DNA from: an uncultured Alistipes sp.
GTDB taxonomy: Bacteria > Bacteroidota > Bacteroidia > Bacteroidales > Rikenellaceae
NCBI GenBank assembly: GCA_949840605.1
Contig: CATKXN010000133.1
Location: forward strand, 1-7,698
Direction of reading: 5' to 3'
DNA length: 7,698 nt
The position numbers were made by a program, and so were the translations under genes. The notes under the pieces are model-generated. The model had not been told where the DNA came from, did no database searches, and worked only from the letters and a program-made list of their open reading frames with translations. Numbering within the stretch: the first letter of the stretch is position 1; each line of letters begins with the position of its first letter. This document shows, piece after piece, positions 6,192 through 7,698 of this stretch.

Positions 6192-6212
6192 TAAGTTGAA
6201 ACAAAATTAATT

Positions 6213-7307
6213 ATGCCGGAACACAAACTCAGAATAGGCATCACGCAAGGCGATACGAACGGCATCGGCTGGGAGGTCATCCTCAAAACGCTCGCCGACC
6301 CGCGCATGACGGAGCTCTTCACCCCCGTCGTCTACGGTTCGCCCGAAGCCGCCGCCTATTACCGAAATACCATTGCGGAGATCGAACCGATCCCCTTCCA
6401 TCCCGTGGCTTCGGCCGCCGAGGCACGCCGCGGCAAAGTCAACCTCGCGGCCTGCGGCCAGGGGGCAGAGATCGTCCCGGGCAAAGCTGCGGCCGATGCG
6501 GGCCGCGCCGCCGTGGAGGCGCTGTGCGCCGCCGTGCGCGACCTGAAGGAGGGACATCTCGACGCCGTCGTCACGGCCCCCTTCGACAAGGAGACCGTGC
6601 AGGCCGACGACTTCCGCCACACGGGGCACACCGAATACCTGGCCGCGGAATTCGGGGGCGAGGCGATGATGATCATGTGCAGCGACGTGCTGCGCGTGGG
6701 ACTGGTCACCAAGCACATCCCCGTCTCGGAAATCGCCCGCAGCATCACCAAGGAACGGATCGTCAAGGACCTGCACACGCTGCGCCGCTCGCTCGTCGAG
6801 GACTTCGGCATCGTCGAACCGCGCATCGCCGTCATGGCCCTCAATCCCCACGCCGGGGACGGCGGGCTGCTGGGACGCGAAGAGCAGGAGATCATCAAGC
6901 CGGCCGTCGTCGAGGCGTTCGGCCAGGGCGTGCTGGCCTTCGGGCCCTTTGCGGCCGACGGACTTTTCGCCGGCGGCGGATACGCCAAATACGACGGCAT
7001 CCTGGCCATGTACCACGACCAGGGGCTGGCGCCGTTCAAGACGCTCTCGCCCGACGGCGTGAATTTCACGGCGGGACTTCCGGCCGTCAGAACCTCGCCC
7101 GACCACGGCACGGCGTTCGACATCGCCGGGAAGGACAAGGCCGACCCGCAGTCGATGCGCAACGCGATCTACACGGCTATCGACATCGTGGAGCACCGCC
7201 GCGCATGGGCCGAATGGACACGCAATCCGCTGCAGCACGCCGAGCGCGAACGCGGCGGCCGCGACGTCTCGGTCAAGGACCTGCCGCAGACCGAAAAGGA
7301 AGACTGA
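6213..7307 (+). CDS. pdxA: 4-hydroxythreonine-4-phosphate dehydrogenase
   Basis: A 364-residue enzyme of the deoxyxylulose-5-phosphate-dependent vitamin B6 route. It oxidises 4-phosphohydroxy-L-threonine with NAD+. The product decarboxylates to 3-amino-1-hydroxyacetone phosphate, which PdxJ uses to make pyridoxine phosphate. Family motifs are intact: GDTNGIG near the N-terminus, HTGHTE (His136, Thr137, substrate binding), and three metal-ligand histidines, His168 (KHIP), His213 (NPHAGDGG) and His268 (YHDQGLAPFK). SPDHGTAFDIAG follows. Numbering lies within two residues of the E. coli ligands (166, 211, 266) as I recall them. The protein is longer than E. coli PdxA (about 329) mainly through a charged C-terminal tail after residue 330 or so, as I recall for Bacteroidota homologues. 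The ATG at 6213 lies just after a good promoter. It is the first gene of a rightward pair with thrS, 87 nt downstream. Confidence 0.97.
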   Translation: MPEHKLRIGITQGDTNGIGWEVILKTLADPRMTELFTPVVYGSPEAAAYYRNTIAEIEPIPFHPVASAAEARRGKVNLAACGQGAEIVPGKAAADAGRAAVEALCAAVRDLKEGHLDAVVTAPFDKETVQADDFRHTGHTEYLAAEFGGEAMMIMCSDVLRVGLVTKHIPVSEIARSITKERIVKDLHTLRRSLVEDFGIVEPRIAVMALNPHAGDGGLLGREEQEIIKPAVVEAFGQGVLAFGPFAADGLFAGGGYAKYDGILAMYHDQGLAPFKTLSPDGVNFTAGLPAVRTSPDHGTAFDIAGKDKADPQSMRNAIYTAIDIVEHRRAWAEWTRNPLQHAERERGGRDVSVKDLPQTEKED

Positions 7308-7316
7308 ACGAAAACA

Positions 7317-7345
7317 CCGGGTACCCCGGAGGCGTATTCCGTCTC
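7317..7345 (+). other. Two adjoining hairpins in the thrS leader
   Basis: In the 87-nt pdxA-thrS gap, CCGGG 7317-7321 pairs with CCCGG 7325-7329 (loop TAC). GAGGCG 7329-7334 then pairs with CGTCTC 7340-7345 (one G-T wobble, loop TATTC). The two stems share base 7329. No U-tract follows. An AT-rich stretch (7375-7394) precedes the thrS start. No TAnnTTTG box was found in the gap. The loops show no obvious tRNA-Thr anticodon mimic like that of the E. coli thrS operator. Confidence 0.35.
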
Positions 7346-7394
7346 GTAATTGTGGAAGCGCCGAAGGCCCCGAAAACTTAATTTATACAAACAA

Positions 7395-7698
7395 ATGATC
7401 AAAATCACTTTTCCCGACGGCTCCGTCAGAGAATACGCCGAAGGGACTACTGCTTACCAGATCGCAGAGAGCATCAGCCCTCGTTTAGCTGCCGACTCGC
7501 TCGCGGCCTCGGTAAACGGCGCGACGGTGGACATGACGCGCCCGATCGAAGCCGACGCTTCGGTCAAATTCTACAAATGGGACGATGAAGAGGGCAAGCA
7601 CGCTTTCTGGCACACCTCGTCGCACCTGCTGGCCGAAGCCCTCGAGGCGCTCTACCCGGGCATCAAATTCGGCATCGGCCCGGCCATCGAAAACGGTT
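7395..7698 (+). CDS. thrS: Threonyl-tRNA synthetase, N-terminal part (3' end outside window)
   Basis: The first 101 residues of an enzyme that charges tRNA-Thr with threonine using ATP. Residues 1-60 ([14 protein letters not shown], then [31 protein letters not shown]) form the TGS domain that begins ThrS. After a short linker ([12 protein letters not shown]), [14 protein letters not shown] starts the editing domain, which removes mischarged serine. Its zinc/catalytic-type His73 and His77 fall at the same numbers as in E. coli ThrS. The following [15 protein letters not shown] is the highly conserved ThrS segment. The catalytic class II core lies beyond the window. The ATG at 7395 is preceded by an AT-rich leader and is the only start giving the canonical N-terminus. 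It probably shares a transcript with pdxA, though a leader with hairpins separates them. Confidence 0.97.
   Translation, partial: MIKITFPDGSVREYAEGTTAYQIAESISPRLAADSLAASVNGATVDMTRPIEADASVKFYKWDDEEGKHAFWHTSSHLLAEALEALYPGIKFGIGPAIENG

Larger units (their letters stand above)
5866..6212. other. 347-nt divergent intergenic region, AT-richer than the genes
   Basis: No protein is convincing here. The stretch lies between the start of the minus-strand hypothetical gene and pdxA. It contains an inverted repeat (5936-6007), a terminator-like hairpin with a T-run on the minus strand (6033-6054), a minus-strand TAnnTTTG box (6093-6100), another imperfect inverted repeat (6119-6156) and the pdxA promoter (6163-6191). 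No tRNA, 6S-like or other known RNA was recognised. Much of 6010-6212 is clearly more AT-rich than the surrounding genes. Confidence 0.6.

Noticed and set aside
7308..7394. T-box riboswitch ahead of thrS
   Set aside because: The gap is only 87 nt and lacks the conserved T-box sequence and an antiterminator/terminator pair. T-boxes are not expected in Bacteroidota.
1..7698. Insertion sequence, prophage, CRISPR array or integration site
   Set aside because: No transposase or integrase frame, no array of spaced direct repeats and no tRNA gene with flanking duplications were seen.

Overview
This is a GC-rich window that reads as a chromosomal segment of a Bacteroidota bacterium, most like Alistipes/Rikenellaceae. 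That assignment is an inference. It rests on a DUF4954-family protein (a Bacteroidota family), the absence of Shine-Dalgarno sequences with A-rich tracts before starts, and a perfect Bacteroidota-type -7 box (TAnnTTTG) ahead of pdxA. No mobile element, CRISPR array, tRNA or rRNA was recognised.

Left region (1-2745): the C-terminal part of a DUF4954 protein, then a von Willebrand factor A (vWA) protein 8 nt downstream. The vWA stop overlaps by 4 nt the start of a protein that combines a degenerate protein-kinase-like region with C-terminal WG-type repeats. The vWA/pseudokinase pair recalls the vWA-kinase-phosphatase (TerY-type) signalling modules, but no PP2C phosphatase is visible and the kinase-like catalytic loop has Asn in place of Asp. 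This is the least understood and most interesting coding part of the window.

Middle region (2821-5549): trxB (thioredoxin reductase), rnz (RNase Z, tRNA 3'-end processing) and a SpoU/TrmH-family RNA 2'-O-methyltransferase. The last two overlap by 4 nt and are very probably co-transcribed as an RNA-maturation pair. The 129-nt trxB-rnz gap holds three consecutive hairpins.

Right region (5500-7698): a short unrecognised gene on the minus strand overlaps the methyltransferase tail convergently. A 347-nt, AT-richer intergenic stretch follows, with divergent promoter-like boxes, inverted repeats and a terminator-like hairpin. Then come pdxA (pyridoxal phosphate synthesis) with its own promoter, and the 5' end of thrS (threonyl-tRNA synthetase), which runs off the window.

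Most genes are ordinary housekeeping functions. The points worth a second look are the vWA/pseudokinase-WG cassette, the structured RNA-like spacers before trxB, rnz and thrS, and the layout of the 5866-6212 divergent intergenic region.
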